The notes under the pieces are model-generated. The model was given only the letters and a program-made list of their open reading frames with translations. It was not told the DNA's origin and made no database searches. From Flammeovirga sp. SJP92 (GTDB taxonomy: Bacteria > Bacteroidota > Bacteroidia > Cytophagales > Flammeovirgaceae), in assembly GCF_001583495.1 (NCBI RefSeq), contig NZ_LQAQ01000061.1, positions 310,001-374,000 of the forward strand: DNA of 64,000 nt. The letters run 5' to 3'. Below are positions 43,768 through 51,151 of the stretch, in pieces. The translations under genes and the position numbers were made by a program. Position 1 is the stretch's first letter. The number at the start of each line of letters is the position of its first letter.

Positions 43768-43854
43768 GTACACTACCCACCGTACACATCGTACGCTATT
43801 CACCGTACTGTCTGTACACTATACAGCGTACGATGTGTACGGTGAATAGTGTAC
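43768..43854. repeat. GTAC-rich 29-bp-arm palindrome
   Basis: Arms 43768-43796 and 43826-43854 are inverted repeats matching at 27 of 29 positions, including a perfect 19-bp core (43778-43796 with 43826-43844). The 29-nt loop contains CTATTCACCGTAC (43796-43808), which pairs perfectly with 43837-43849. Two mutually exclusive hairpins are therefore possible. It lies 206 bp beyond the thyA stop and 348 bp beyond ggt. Confidence 0.85.
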
Positions 43855-43940
43855 AAGCAGTACATAAGTACATTGTAAACCACAATTCATACTTATGGCT
43901 TTTAGAGGTCATAGAACGTTTGCAAGAAATATCAATAAAA

Positions 43941-43976
43941 AAACAGGCTACCTTATCATAATAAAATAGCCTGTTT
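43941..43976 (-). terminator. Terminator of thyA
   Basis: A 10-bp perfect stem (43941-43950 with 43967-43976) has a T-rich tail on the minus strand, 24 bp beyond the thyA stop. Confidence 0.85.
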
Positions 43977-43999
43977 ATATTTTTTCAACACTCCAACGA

Positions 44000-44794
44000 T
44001 TACACAGAAACCTCTGCCTTAATATGTGGATGTGGATCGTAATCTGTCAATTTGAAATCTTCGAACTTGAAAGAGAAGATATCTTTAACGTCAGGGTTGA
44101 TTTCCATTTTTGGTAAAGACCTGAAGTCTCTTGTCAGCTGTAATTTAGCTTGATCAAGGTGATTGTTATAAAGGTGAGCATCACCTAACGTATGAACGAA
44201 ATCTCCTGGTTCCAAATCACAAACTTGAGCAATCATTACCGTCAATAACGCATAAGAAGCGATGTTGAAAGGCACACCTAAGAAAACATCAGCACTTCTT
44301 TGGTACAACTGACATGAAAGCTTACCGTCTGCTACATAAAACTGGAACAAAGCGTGACAAGGCATTAAAGCCATTTCGTCCAACTCCCCTACGTTCCATG
44401 CAGAAATTACCAAACGTCTAGAATTAGGATTGGTTTTGATTTCATTGATCAACCAAGAGATCTGATCAATTGTTTTTCCATCAGCACCAGCCCATGAACG
44501 CCATTGCTTACCATAAACAGGACCTAGTTCACCGTTTTCATCAGCCCATTCATTCCAGATTCTTACGCCATTATCCTGAAGGTACTTTACGTTAGTATCT
44601 CCATTCAAAAACCATAACAATTCATGAATGATGGAACGAAGGTGTAACTTCTTTGTCGTCAAAACTGGAAAACCTTCTGATAAATCAAAACGCATTTGAT
44701 GACCAAACACTGATCTTGTACCCGTTCCTGTACGGTCTCCTTTCTCAGCTCCTTCCTCTAAGATTCTGTTTAATAATTCGTGGTATTGTTTCAT
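44000..44794 (-). CDS. thyA: Thymidylate synthase
   Basis: Converts dUMP to dTMP with methylene-tetrahydrofolate in the cytoplasm. From the start at 44794 (MKQYHELL) the protein is 264 residues, exactly the E. coli length, and the catalytic Cys falls at 146 in [11 protein letters not shown]. Other motifs are [46 protein letters not shown] and [12 protein letters not shown]. The open frame extends to 44821, but that adds nine unrelated residues. The DUF1835 gene starts upstream. No folA is adjacent. Confidence 0.98.
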   Translation of the reverse strand: MKQYHELLNRILEEGAEKGDRTGTGTRSVFGHQMRFDLSEGFPVLTTKKLHLRSIIHELLWFLNGDTNVKYLQDNGVRIWNEWADENGELGPVYGKQWRSWAGADGKTIDQISWLINEIKTNPNSRRLVISAWNVGELDEMALMPCHALFQFYVADGKLSCQLYQRSADVFLGVPFNIASYALLTVMIAQVCDLEPGDFVHTLGDAHLYNNHLDQAKLQLTRDFRSLPKMEINPDVKDIFSFKFEDFKLTDYDPHPHIKAEVSV

Positions 44795-44828
44795 TCTGCT
44801 CTCGTAAAAATTCGAATGCAAAAGTGCA

Positions 44829-45743
44829 TCATTTCCTTTCGATTACCAAATTATTAACACCATCAAAATAATAATCTGTACGCACCGCTCCTCCTAAGAA
44901 CATATAGGATAAAGTACTGTCATCATATTTTTGAGTTCCTCTCAACACCTGTCCCCCTTTCAAGGTCAAATAGTATTTCCCATCTTTCAACTCGATCAAA
45001 TCCATAGAAAGCCTTTTGATGATATGTTCATACTGCAAATCTCCAAAACCTTCCCATGTTTGTCTTCGAAGCAGTTTACCAATCAATTTAAATAAGGTCA
45101 AAGGCTCATCGTTCAAGAACTTCAAAATCCTCCTTTCCAATTTATTCAAACCAGTACGCGGATTAGGAAAACGCTCTAAATGTGCAATCATGGTTTCTTT
45201 AAGATAAGCAAAACTATCGGGGTGATGATGAATGAGCAGTAGGAAATCTTTCAAATCATCAGCAGTATATTTTTCCCAGAATTGAGAAGCGTATTCAAGG
45301 TCGTTCTCCGAAAGTGGCAACCTTTCCTCAAAAAGCCTTGGGTAATCTTGAATCTTGTACTCACCCAGTCCTTTATTTTTTTCCGTATTGATGATAGAGA
45401 TCTTGTGGTATACAAAGTTCTTTTGAGTAATGAAAGCAAGAATCGCCATCAAGTTAACTTGGCAGAAGAGATCATGTTCAAACCATAATACAATTTCGTC
45501 TTCGGGGTTTAAGTGGTTGAGTTGCTGTAGTTCGGCAAGCAGGATTGAAGCATATTCATTGGAAGAAATATTGAAATTGGAATTCAGAAAATTAGTTCTT
45601 GACTCAAAAAAAGAGGCTGTAAAAAGGGGGCCAAAACAGTTCCCTTCCACAAGCATTTCTCTGAAAACAATAGAAGAACCTTCAAAATTATTCTTCTTCC
45701 AGATTTCAAAGCTGCTGTCGCCATTTAGTATATGGTAAATCAT
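44829..45743 (-). CDS. DUF1835 domain-containing protein
   Basis: A 304-residue soluble protein of the DUF1835 type. The N-terminal motif [15 protein letters not shown], then [16 protein letters not shown] and [21 protein letters not shown], are characteristic. The C-terminal part (about 200-304) looks like a winged-helix-like region ([25 protein letters not shown]). The function of the family is not established; a nucleotide-related or regulatory role is only suggested. It ends 34 bp before the thyA start and may be co-transcribed with it. Confidence 0.8.
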   Translation of the reverse strand: MIYHILNGDSSFEIWKKNNFEGSSIVFREMLVEGNCFGPLFTASFFESRTNFLNSNFNISSNEYASILLAELQQLNHLNPEDEIVLWFEHDLFCQVNLMAILAFITQKNFVYHKISIINTEKNKGLGEYKIQDYPRLFEERLPLSENDLEYASQFWEKYTADDLKDFLLLIHHHPDSFAYLKETMIAHLERFPNPRTGLNKLERRILKFLNDEPLTLFKLIGKLLRRQTWEGFGDLQYEHIIKRLSMDLIELKDGKYYLTLKGGQVLRGTQKYDDSTLSYMFLGGAVRTDYYFDGVNNLVIERK

Positions 45744-45946
45744 AAGCTAGTATTAATATATTTACATTAAAAAGGTTTAATTATTAAGAATATCGCAATT
45801 TAAAACTATTAACACTGAATATCCATAATCAAAATTAGCTAAATTAATGAATTTTTCATATAATGCATACAGGACGTTGATATAGCGGTATATCATTTTT
45901 TGTGTGCGTTCTTTCTAGGTAACTTATAACTTATACAACGACTATC

Positions 45947-46312
45947 ATGAGAGCATTAACGAAAAAAGAGCAAGACATCATTGCCATCATTAAGGCAAGT
46001 CTGCGTGAGTCAATGAAGTTTGGTTTCATAGCAGAATATATGAGTGTTATCTTGCCCGATCATAAAGAGCTAGCAGAAAAGGCATTAGACAAACTTTGTC
46101 CTCATTCTGGTGCTCAAAAGGAAAAGTTAACAAAAGATGATGTGAACATTATTCGAAAAGTGATGGAATTTATCACTGAACCTCACACACCGTTCGTGAA
46201 TATTATTCACCCTTATCACAGAAGTTTAGCCTTAGAATATCAAAATTCATGGCTTTATAATCTCTCTGAAACAGGTACGCCAATGCCCAATGTACCTTCA
46301 TATCTAAAGTAA
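45947..46312 (+). CDS. Conserved protein of unknown function
   Basis: A 121-residue, mostly helical soluble protein (begins MRALTKKEQDIIAIIKAS). No signal peptide, membrane segment or familiar motif is visible. It has its own leader, and a hairpin made of the GAGCATGTTTG repeat lies 6 bp after its stop. The next gene converges on it. I can give no function. Confidence 0.65.
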   Translation: MRALTKKEQDIIAIIKASLRESMKFGFIAEYMSVILPDHKELAEKALDKLCPHSGAQKEKLTKDDVNIIRKVMEFITEPHTPFVNIIHPYHRSLALEYQNSWLYNLSETGTPMPNVPSYLK

Positions 46313-46317
46313 TTTAG

Positions 46318-46357
46318 GAGCATGTTTGGAAGCCACAATGAGGTGACAAACATGCTC
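46318..46357. repeat. GAGCATGTTTG hairpin between convergent genes
   Basis: An 11-bp perfect inverted repeat (46318-46328 with 46347-46357) with an 18-nt spacer. The left arm belongs to the GAGCATGTTTGGAA family. It touches the stop codon of the minus-strand gene and may act as a terminator for both, though it lacks a T run. Confidence 0.6.
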
Positions 46358-46869
46358 TAATAGTGTAATGGGTTTACATAGACACTCAATCCTTGCAGTG
46401 TCTTTTTATAATTGTTATTTAATTCCTCTCTTAGAAGTTCAATTTCGGCTTGTCTGAATTGTAAATTCTTTTTCACTGAAGCTATTTTTTTAGCATTAAA
46501 ATAAACTTTCAATAAACAGAACCCCACCATAAACTTGATTTGTATACATAATAGGTTAGGTGATTCATGTGCCATTATAATAGCAACAGCTTCTAATACG
46601 ATTATTCCAGATACCAACCCTATCACAGTTTTTGTGAGGTATTGATCAAAGAAATATGCACCTAAAAGGTAAACTACAATCATAAGCAGATAGACGCTTA
46701 GTAGTAGAATATTTTTGTAGGTGTAATGAACATAAATTTCATAAAATGGGGCAAGAACCATCAAGGCCAATATCATCCTATTCACTAATAGATGATTGTC
46801 CTGTCTTTCACATAAATCAAGTAATTTATTTTCTTTCTCTAGAATTTGTTGAGGAGCCTGCATGAGCAA
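46357..46869 (-). CDS. Four-helix membrane protein of unknown function
   Basis: A 170-residue protein with an acidic N-terminal helix, four hydrophobic segments (about 28-130) and a charged C-terminal coiled coil (about 130-160, KNLQFRQAEIELLREELNNN). The architecture matches the next two genes, but sequence identity to them is low. No known family is recognised. It may be the diverged third member of this local group. Confidence 0.65.
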   Translation of the reverse strand: MLMQAPQQILEKENKLLDLCERQDNHLLVNRMILALMVLAPFYEIYVHYTYKNILLLSVYLLMIVVYLLGAYFFDQYLTKTVIGLVSGIIVLEAVAIIMAHESPNLLCIQIKFMVGFCLLKVYFNAKKIASVKKNLQFRQAEIELLREELNNNYKKTLQGLSVYVNPLHY

Positions 46870-47034
46870 TATAGTATTTTGAAAGGTAAAGTTTACAGAC
46901 TTACTAAAACAGTAAGCATAATTGTTGAGTTGATAAATTAATATAATGAAATTAACTCTAAGTTCCTATTGAGGAAGGAAGGTTTTTATAACAGAAACAA
47001 CTGATTATGTTTATTTTGTTCCCTTTACAAAAAA

Positions 47035-47070
47035 AATAGTCGTCACCTTTGTTAAAGGACAACGACTATT
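47035..47070 (-). terminator. Terminator of the membrane protein gene at 47107
   Basis: A 9-bp stem (47035-47043 with 47062-47070) with a T8 tail on the minus strand. An inner CTTTG/TAAAG pairing may extend it. Confidence 0.75.
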
Positions 47071-47106
47071 AAAATTGTAAATCAAAAATGCCTGTTAGAT
47101 TGTTTT

Positions 47107-47565
47107 CTAAGCATTTTCATTTTTTCGTTCTTGTTTTCTCGTCTCTATATCATCTAACTTTTGCTGTATAACCTCTGCATCTTTTGCTGCGATATAAGCT
47201 TTAATCAGACCCGATATAATTGCCACCTTAATAATAGCTCCAAAAATAGAAAAAGAAGCACCAAGTAGCAGCCCTAAAACATCTAATACAATGTAGACTA
47301 CGAGACCTATCATAACTGCCTTCTTTGGCTTTTTTGAGACCAAAACCCCAAGAGCGCAAAAGGAAACCAAGATAGTACCATACAACCCTACAATGATGTT
47401 GCTATTAGCAGACAGTCCTCCAAAAATTCCAAATAATTGAAATCCAGCTATGATAAAAAGAATCATTCGTCCTTGCTTCAATTTATCCTTGCATTGAAGC
47501 ATTAAATTGTAGTTGATTCTTTCATCGTGCTTGTCTAGTTTTTCTTGTTGTGAAAGTGTTGACAT
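47107..47565 (-). CDS. Four-helix membrane protein, paralogue A
   Basis: From the start at 47565 (MSTLSQQEKLD) the protein has 152 residues: a charged N-terminal helix, four transmembrane segments and a charged C-terminal helix (VIQQKLDDIETRKQERKN). It is similar to the next gene throughout, for example LxQCKxKLxQxxxILxIIxxxxLFGxxxG, YxSKxPxxAxxIGLVxYV, then K-A-Y-x-A-x-K-x. The longer frame to 47634 adds a hydrophobic run that breaks the match with the paralogue. Function is unknown. Confidence 0.72.
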   Translation of the reverse strand: MSTLSQQEKLDKHDERINYNLMLQCKDKLKQGRMILFIIAGFQLFGIFGGLSANSNIIVGLYGTILVSFCALGVLVSKKPKKAVMIGLVVYIVLDVLGLLLGASFSIFGAIIKVAIISGLIKAYIAAKDAEVIQQKLDDIETRKQERKNENA

Positions 47566-47659
47566 AAAAAATACTTTAAATAGTTTACAAATAGCATGTG
47601 ATATACATGCAAAAAATAAGTTTAAGAACTCCATCTATTTGAAGCAGAAGGCACAAATA

Positions 47660-48121
47660 TTACAGTGCTTCTTCTGTGGTATATTCTTGATTGTAGGCGT
47701 CTATTAATTTCAGCTTCTCCTTAATTTCAAACATCTCTTTTGATGCATGATAGGCTACGACGAGCACATAGATAAAAATGGGAATTCTAACAAAATCAAA
47801 AGAGGATAACGACTCGTCTGACCCAAAAAAGCTGATAAGTTCCATGAATACATAAGTGACCAACCCAATGATTATGGCATATTCTGGTGCTTTTGAAACG
47901 TAAAAAGCTAGTGTAAAATACAGAATAGAAATTATTGCACTAATCCCTGCCAAAAGATATTCTCCCCCAGCAAACCCTATTATAACACCAAAAAGTAGAT
48001 AACTACCTATGATGATTAAAATAAGCTGTGCCTGCATCAGTTTATGCTTACATTGACGCAGACTTTTCTGGATAGCCATTTCTTCCTTCTTTTGAAGTTT
48101 TTCTTTTTGAGTATTTGACAT
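47660..48121 (-). CDS. Four-helix membrane protein, paralogue B
   Basis: A 153-residue paralogue of the preceding gene with the same order: charged helix (KEKLQKKEEMAIQKSLRQCKHKLM), four hydrophobic segments, and a charged tail (EIKEKLKLIDAYNQE). It lies 94 bp upstream of paralogue A on the same strand. The pair looks like a tandem duplication. No catalytic or binding motif is visible and no family is recognised. Confidence 0.72.
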   Translation of the reverse strand: MSNTQKEKLQKKEEMAIQKSLRQCKHKLMQAQLILIIIGSYLLFGVIIGFAGGEYLLAGISAIISILYFTLAFYVSKAPEYAIIIGLVTYVFMELISFFGSDESLSSFDFVRIPIFIYVLVVAYHASKEMFEIKEKLKLIDAYNQEYTTEEAL

Positions 48122-48275
48122 GAAGAAGATAGTTTAATAGTTTGCTGTTCTACTACATAGTGAATGTAGTTCAAGCATTCCTAAATATAGAAAATTACAA
48201 ATAGTTGCACAACCTACAATCACTTCTATTTCTACTCCTCTCTACCGATTGATCTCACCAAATTTCACCTAAAAA

Positions 48276-48301
48276 AAGCTACTTTGTTATCAAAGTAGCT
48301 T
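48276..48301 (-). terminator. Terminator of the DUF1707/LiaF-like gene
   Basis: An 11-bp perfect stem (48276-48286 with 48291-48301) with a T7 tail on the minus strand. Confidence 0.88.
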
Positions 48302-48359
48302 ATCCTGAAATGATGTCCATAGATTGAATTATGATCACATTTCAATTTAAAATCAGTTT

Positions 48360-49088
48360 CTATACATCATAAACAGTGATATTTACTGCACCCAAAATAC
48401 TCACCCCTTCTAATATTAAATGACAATTTACTTTTTCAGTCACTGTAGGCACTGCATCTTCTTTATTGGATGTAAAAGCATTATATATTTTACTTTTCCA
48501 TGTTTTACTCTTCATCACATGAGTGTATTCACTCAAAAACTTCTTCGTACGATCTTCAACAATTGTCCCTGGAAGCACCTTGATGTTCACCTCTCCAACA
48601 ATTTTTGTCATACGTAGTCTAACTACAGCACCTTCCAAACACTTACTCCTCAAATCTACGTTCGTCTCCCCTACTATGGTCACTACCTCATAATCTGATT
48701 TGGTATTTTGCAAATTCTGGTCACTGAAACGGATATTTTGTTCTCCAATAATTGTAAAAATCCTAGATGAACTTGTATTAACATTATCTATCACAAGGCT
48801 TTTCCCTGCTAACACATTTAAAGATAACTTATTATGATTTTGAGGTGCAACATTTTCTGGATCAATCACCTGAGGTTTGTTACTATTTGCATTAGGTTCT
48901 TTTACATAATTTTCAGGAAAGTCGGAAAGCACCAAATCCAACTTTTCAACAGAATCAGCTTGCATTACCATATCCAATCTGTTCTCATAATCATGAGGAT
49001 CAAGATTTCCTTCAGTAAATGCTTTTTCAAGAATATCTAAAGTTTGTTTTCGCTTCTTAGGTAGACCAAATTGAGAGACATGTTTCAT
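48360..49088 (-). CDS. DUF1707 and LiaF-like C-terminal domain protein
   Basis: A 242-residue soluble protein. The N-terminal DUF1707-like (SHOCT-like) domain (about 10-60) reads LDILEKAFTEGNLDPHDYENRLDMVMQADSVEKLDLVLSD. The C-terminal half (about 95-242) has stacked strands resembling the LiaF/DUF2154 cell-envelope-stress domain (IIGEQNIRFSD, IVGETNVDL, KIVGEVNIKVLPGT and SILGAVNITVYDV). Unlike LiaF it has no transmembrane segments. It is the upstream gene of the cluster with the three membrane proteins, and a copy of the dispersed element lies 22 bp upstream. A role in envelope-stress sensing is possible but unproven. Confidence 0.82.
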   Translation of the reverse strand: MKHVSQFGLPKKRKQTLDILEKAFTEGNLDPHDYENRLDMVMQADSVEKLDLVLSDFPENYVKEPNANSNKPQVIDPENVAPQNHNKLSLNVLAGKSLVIDNVNTSSSRIFTIIGEQNIRFSDQNLQNTKSDYEVVTIVGETNVDLRSKCLEGAVVRLRMTKIVGEVNIKVLPGTIVEDRTKKFLSEYTHVMKSKTWKSKIYNAFTSNKEDAVPTVTEKVNCHLILEGVSILGAVNITVYDV

Positions 49089-49109
49089 TATTTATCTGTA
49101 ATATTTTGT

Positions 49110-49268
49110 AAGTATTAAGCCAAAAGTAATTTAATAATCAAATCTAATTGTGAATACAACGCTCTAAAAGCTATATAAGAGAGATTTCTGTGAAAGTTCT
49201 ATTAGATGAAGTAAACGCAAAACAATAATAAGAATTAATATGAATAAATTTTGTTTTGGCAGATACTA
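49110..49268. repeat. Full copy of the dispersed ~160-bp element
   Basis: Begins AAGTATTAAGCC and aligns with 19439-19598 in the same orientation. Shared blocks are GTGAATACAACGCT, AGTTCTATTAGATGAAGTAA, CGCAAAACAATAATAAGAATTAATAT and the end TTTTGGCAGATACT. It is the most diverged of the three full copies. It lies directly upstream of the DUF1707 gene and just beyond the small-peptide terminator. Confidence 0.7.
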
Positions 49269-49283
49269 AAATAACAAAAAAAA

Positions 49284-49305
49284 CCTATTGAGTAAACTCA
49301 ATAGG
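49284..49305 (-). terminator. Terminator of the 23-codon membrane-peptide gene
   Basis: A 10-bp perfect stem (49284-49293 with 49296-49305) with a 2-nt spacer and a T8 tail on the minus strand, 48 bp beyond the peptide stop codon. Confidence 0.85.
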
Positions 49306-49352
49306 CTAAAGTGTTAAGTATATTATATGTCTTTATTGGTTAAGGTATAAAT

Positions 49353-49424
49353 CTATATTGAAACCGCGAAAGCGATTGCGAATCCTACCGCGATAACCAC
49401 TGTTGCTATTGTGAAATTTCTCAT
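49353..49424 (-). CDS. 23-residue membrane peptide
   Basis: ATG (49424) to TAG encodes 23 residues, MRNFTIATVVIAVGFAIAFA followed by VSI. That is a basic N-terminus followed by one complete hydrophobic helix with small-residue (Ala/Gly) faces. Support is strong for such a short frame. A consensus promoter (49504-49473) lies about 40 bp upstream of the expected RNA start, and a strong terminator (49305-49284) follows. The coding bases are GC-richer than the flanks, and GCG/GCA/GTA codons are used with alternation. It may be a small membrane protein or a toxin-like peptide. No relative is known to me. Confidence 0.65.
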   Translation of the reverse strand: MRNFTIATVVIAVGFAIAFAVSI

Positions 49425-49472
49425 GTCTATTGTGTTTATATATGATTAAACTAATGCTCTTGCTTTGTACTT

Positions 49473-49504
49473 CAAATGTATATCTTACCCTTATTATTAC
49501 CAAA
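49473..49504 (-). promoter_or_regulatory. Promoter of the 23-codon peptide gene
   Basis: On the minus strand TTTG (49504-49501), a 20-bp spacer and TACATTTG (49480-49473) match the full Bacteroidota consensus. Transcription would start near 49466. Confidence 0.72.
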
Positions 49505-49720
49505 CTTTTTTTAAAGTATTTTTTACACTTAAAAAAGTTCATTTTTATAATTTTTCAAAGGATGGACTTTATTTTTAAAATCTTAAAAAGAACCCACTAA
49601 ATTCTTTTCAATAACACATAAAATAAAGTGTAATTAATACAGAAAAAATAATTTCAAAAAAGTTGAAAATACTTGACAAAAGGCAGAAAAAAACATCGTT
49701 TCACACCTACTGAAGGTCGA

Positions 49721-49728
49721 TATTTTTG
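49721..49728 (+). promoter_or_regulatory. Putative -7 box upstream of the aldo/keto reductase
   Basis: TATTTTTG matches TAnnTTTG. A TTTC sequence 18 bp further upstream could be a weak -33 box. The start would be near 49735, 240 nt from the reductase ATG. Confidence 0.45.
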
Positions 49729-49761
49729 CATAGAATCGATTATTTAATCTTTAATCGAATA

Positions 49762-49839
49762 ATGCGATATGATTTTTTTGTTTTTAAGAAAAAAAGACCG
49801 CATTTTGGATGTCCATATTTTTTAATGATTGAAAATTAA
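49762..49839 (+). CDS. Possible 25-residue small basic protein
   Basis: An ATG-to-TAA frame of 25 codons (begins MRYDFFVFKKKRPHFG) lies about 27 nt after the expected transcript start and its stop is within a 10-bp-stem hairpin. Rich in Phe and Lys. Without other evidence it could be chance. Confidence 0.22.
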   Translation: MRYDFFVFKKKRPHFGCPYFLMIEN

Positions 49840-49977
49840 GTCAGGGTATTCATTTTTCAATCAATGGATCGGTTCAGAAAATGAACTAATACTTATTCTA
49901 TTAATATCATAAGTAGTTTAATCCTAAATCTGTTTATTGACTTAGAACTAAAACACTTATTTGAATTTGAAAAATTT

Positions 49978-50979
49978 ATGAATAAAAACTCAATTATCCC
50001 TTTTGGTAAAACTAACCTATATGTTTCAAGAGTTGGATTAGGATTGGCAGCGTTGGGAAGACCCGGATATATAAACCTAGGCCATGGAGACGACCTTAAC
50101 AATAACTACGATATAGACATAATGCAAAAGAATGCTTCGGAAGTGATGGATATTGCACTTCAAAATGGCATTCGTTATTTTGATACGGCAAGAAGCTACG
50201 GAAAAGGAGAGCAATTCTTACAAAACTGGCTACACAAACAAGAAGACACATCAAAAATTGTTGTAGGATCAAAATGGGGATATGAATATACCGCAGATTG
50301 GAATGTGAAAGCAGAACACCATGAAATCAAAAGTCACGATCTTGACCTTTTAAAAAAGCAGTGGGTAGAAAGTGTAGGTCTTCTTGATGATGAGTTAAAT
50401 ATATACCATATACATTCTGCCACTTTAGAAAGTGGAGTTTTAGACAACGAAGAAGTACTGCAACAGCTTTGGGACATTAAGTCTACAGGGACAATTATCG
50501 GTCTCTCATTGAGCGGTGAAAAGCAAAGTGAAACTTTAGAAAAAGCATTACAGATTCAAAGAGAAGGAGAACACCTTTTCCAATCTGTACAAGCTACCTA
50601 TAACATATTGGAAAGATCTGCTTCTAAAATGCTGGAAGAAGCCGCTTATCAAGGGTGGGGCGTCATCATTAAAGAAGTGGTAGCCAACGGAAGGCTTACT
50701 GAAAGAAATGAGGAAGAAGATTTTCAACCTTTCAAACAGAAACTAGCATCAATTGCTCAAAAGTATGAGGTTGGAATTGATGCAATAGCCATGGCTTTTG
50801 TTCTTTCTCAACCGTGGGTTTCTGTAGCACTTAGTGGTGCTTCCACATCAAAAATGCTGTTGGAGAACCTAAAAGGAGCTGAAGTACAACTAGATATGAT
50901 TGACCTTCAAATATTAGATGAAATATATGAGGAAAATGAAATCTACTGGCAGAAAAGAAAAGAACTCGATTGGAATTAA
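49978..50979 (+). CDS. Aldo/keto reductase family protein
   Basis: A 333-residue (beta/alpha)8 NADPH-dependent oxidoreductase in the cytoplasm. The catalytic tetrad is visible: Asp in RYFDTARSYG with Tyr four residues on, Lys in VGSKWGYEY, and His in NIYHIHSA. The C-terminal cofactor part (VALSGASTSKMLLENLKG) fits. It resembles the AKR subgroup that acts on aldehydes or sugars (pyridoxal/L-galactose dehydrogenase-like), but the substrate is not readable. It has its own terminator and leader, and an arylsulfatase gene follows. Confidence 0.9.
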   Translation: MNKNSIIPFGKTNLYVSRVGLGLAALGRPGYINLGHGDDLNNNYDIDIMQKNASEVMDIALQNGIRYFDTARSYGKGEQFLQNWLHKQEDTSKIVVGSKWGYEYTADWNVKAEHHEIKSHDLDLLKKQWVESVGLLDDELNIYHIHSATLESGVLDNEEVLQQLWDIKSTGTIIGLSLSGEKQSETLEKALQIQREGEHLFQSVQATYNILERSASKMLEEAAYQGWGVIIKEVVANGRLTERNEEEDFQPFKQKLASIAQKYEVGIDAIAMAFVLSQPWVSVALSGASTSKMLLENLKGAEVQLDMIDLQILDEIYEENEIYWQKRKELDWN

Positions 50980-50998
50980 TTGATAATGTTCTAACTTT

Positions 50999-51032
50999 AA
51001 GTACCTATTAATCGATGAATTGATAGGTACTT
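50999..51032 (+). terminator. Terminator of the aldo/keto reductase gene
   Basis: A 10-bp perfect stem (50999-51008 with 51023-51032) followed by a T-rich tail. Confidence 0.75.
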
Positions 51033-51151
51033 ATTTGTTTTTAGACAATAAATCTCAAAAACTTCTCATTTCAATTGCTCATCAACCTAAATCGGCATTT
51101 GAAACACTACCCATTGAAACTTAACTTGTTTATATATAAGAACCATTAACT

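Larger units (their letters stand above)
43420..43999. other. Noncoding mosaic between ggt and thyA
   Basis: This 580-bp gap has no credible gene. It holds three local hairpins (43543-43577, 43603-43614 and 43664-43706), one GAGCATGTTTGGAA end (43711-43724), a large GTAC-rich palindrome (43768-43854) and the thyA terminator (43941-43976). Base composition around 43540-43620 is clearly less AT-rich than the surrounding gaps. Confidence 0.65.
49505..49977. other. Divergent intergenic region before the aldo/keto reductase
   Basis: An AT-rich gap with a plus-strand TATTTTTG box (49721-49728), a 7-bp inverted repeat just after it, a 25-codon frame (49762-49839) and a 10-bp perfect inverted repeat (49826-49835 with 49854-49863). 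It may hold a small transcript or just the reductase leader. Confidence 0.4.

Noticed and set aside
43719-43961. 80-codon frame between ggt and thyA
   Set aside because: It reads through the GTAC palindrome and into the thyA terminator, with no protein-like composition.
49333-49542. 69-codon minus-strand frame overlapping the peptide gene
   Set aside because: It covers the consensus promoter of the 23-codon peptide in another frame and looks like translated noncoding DNA.
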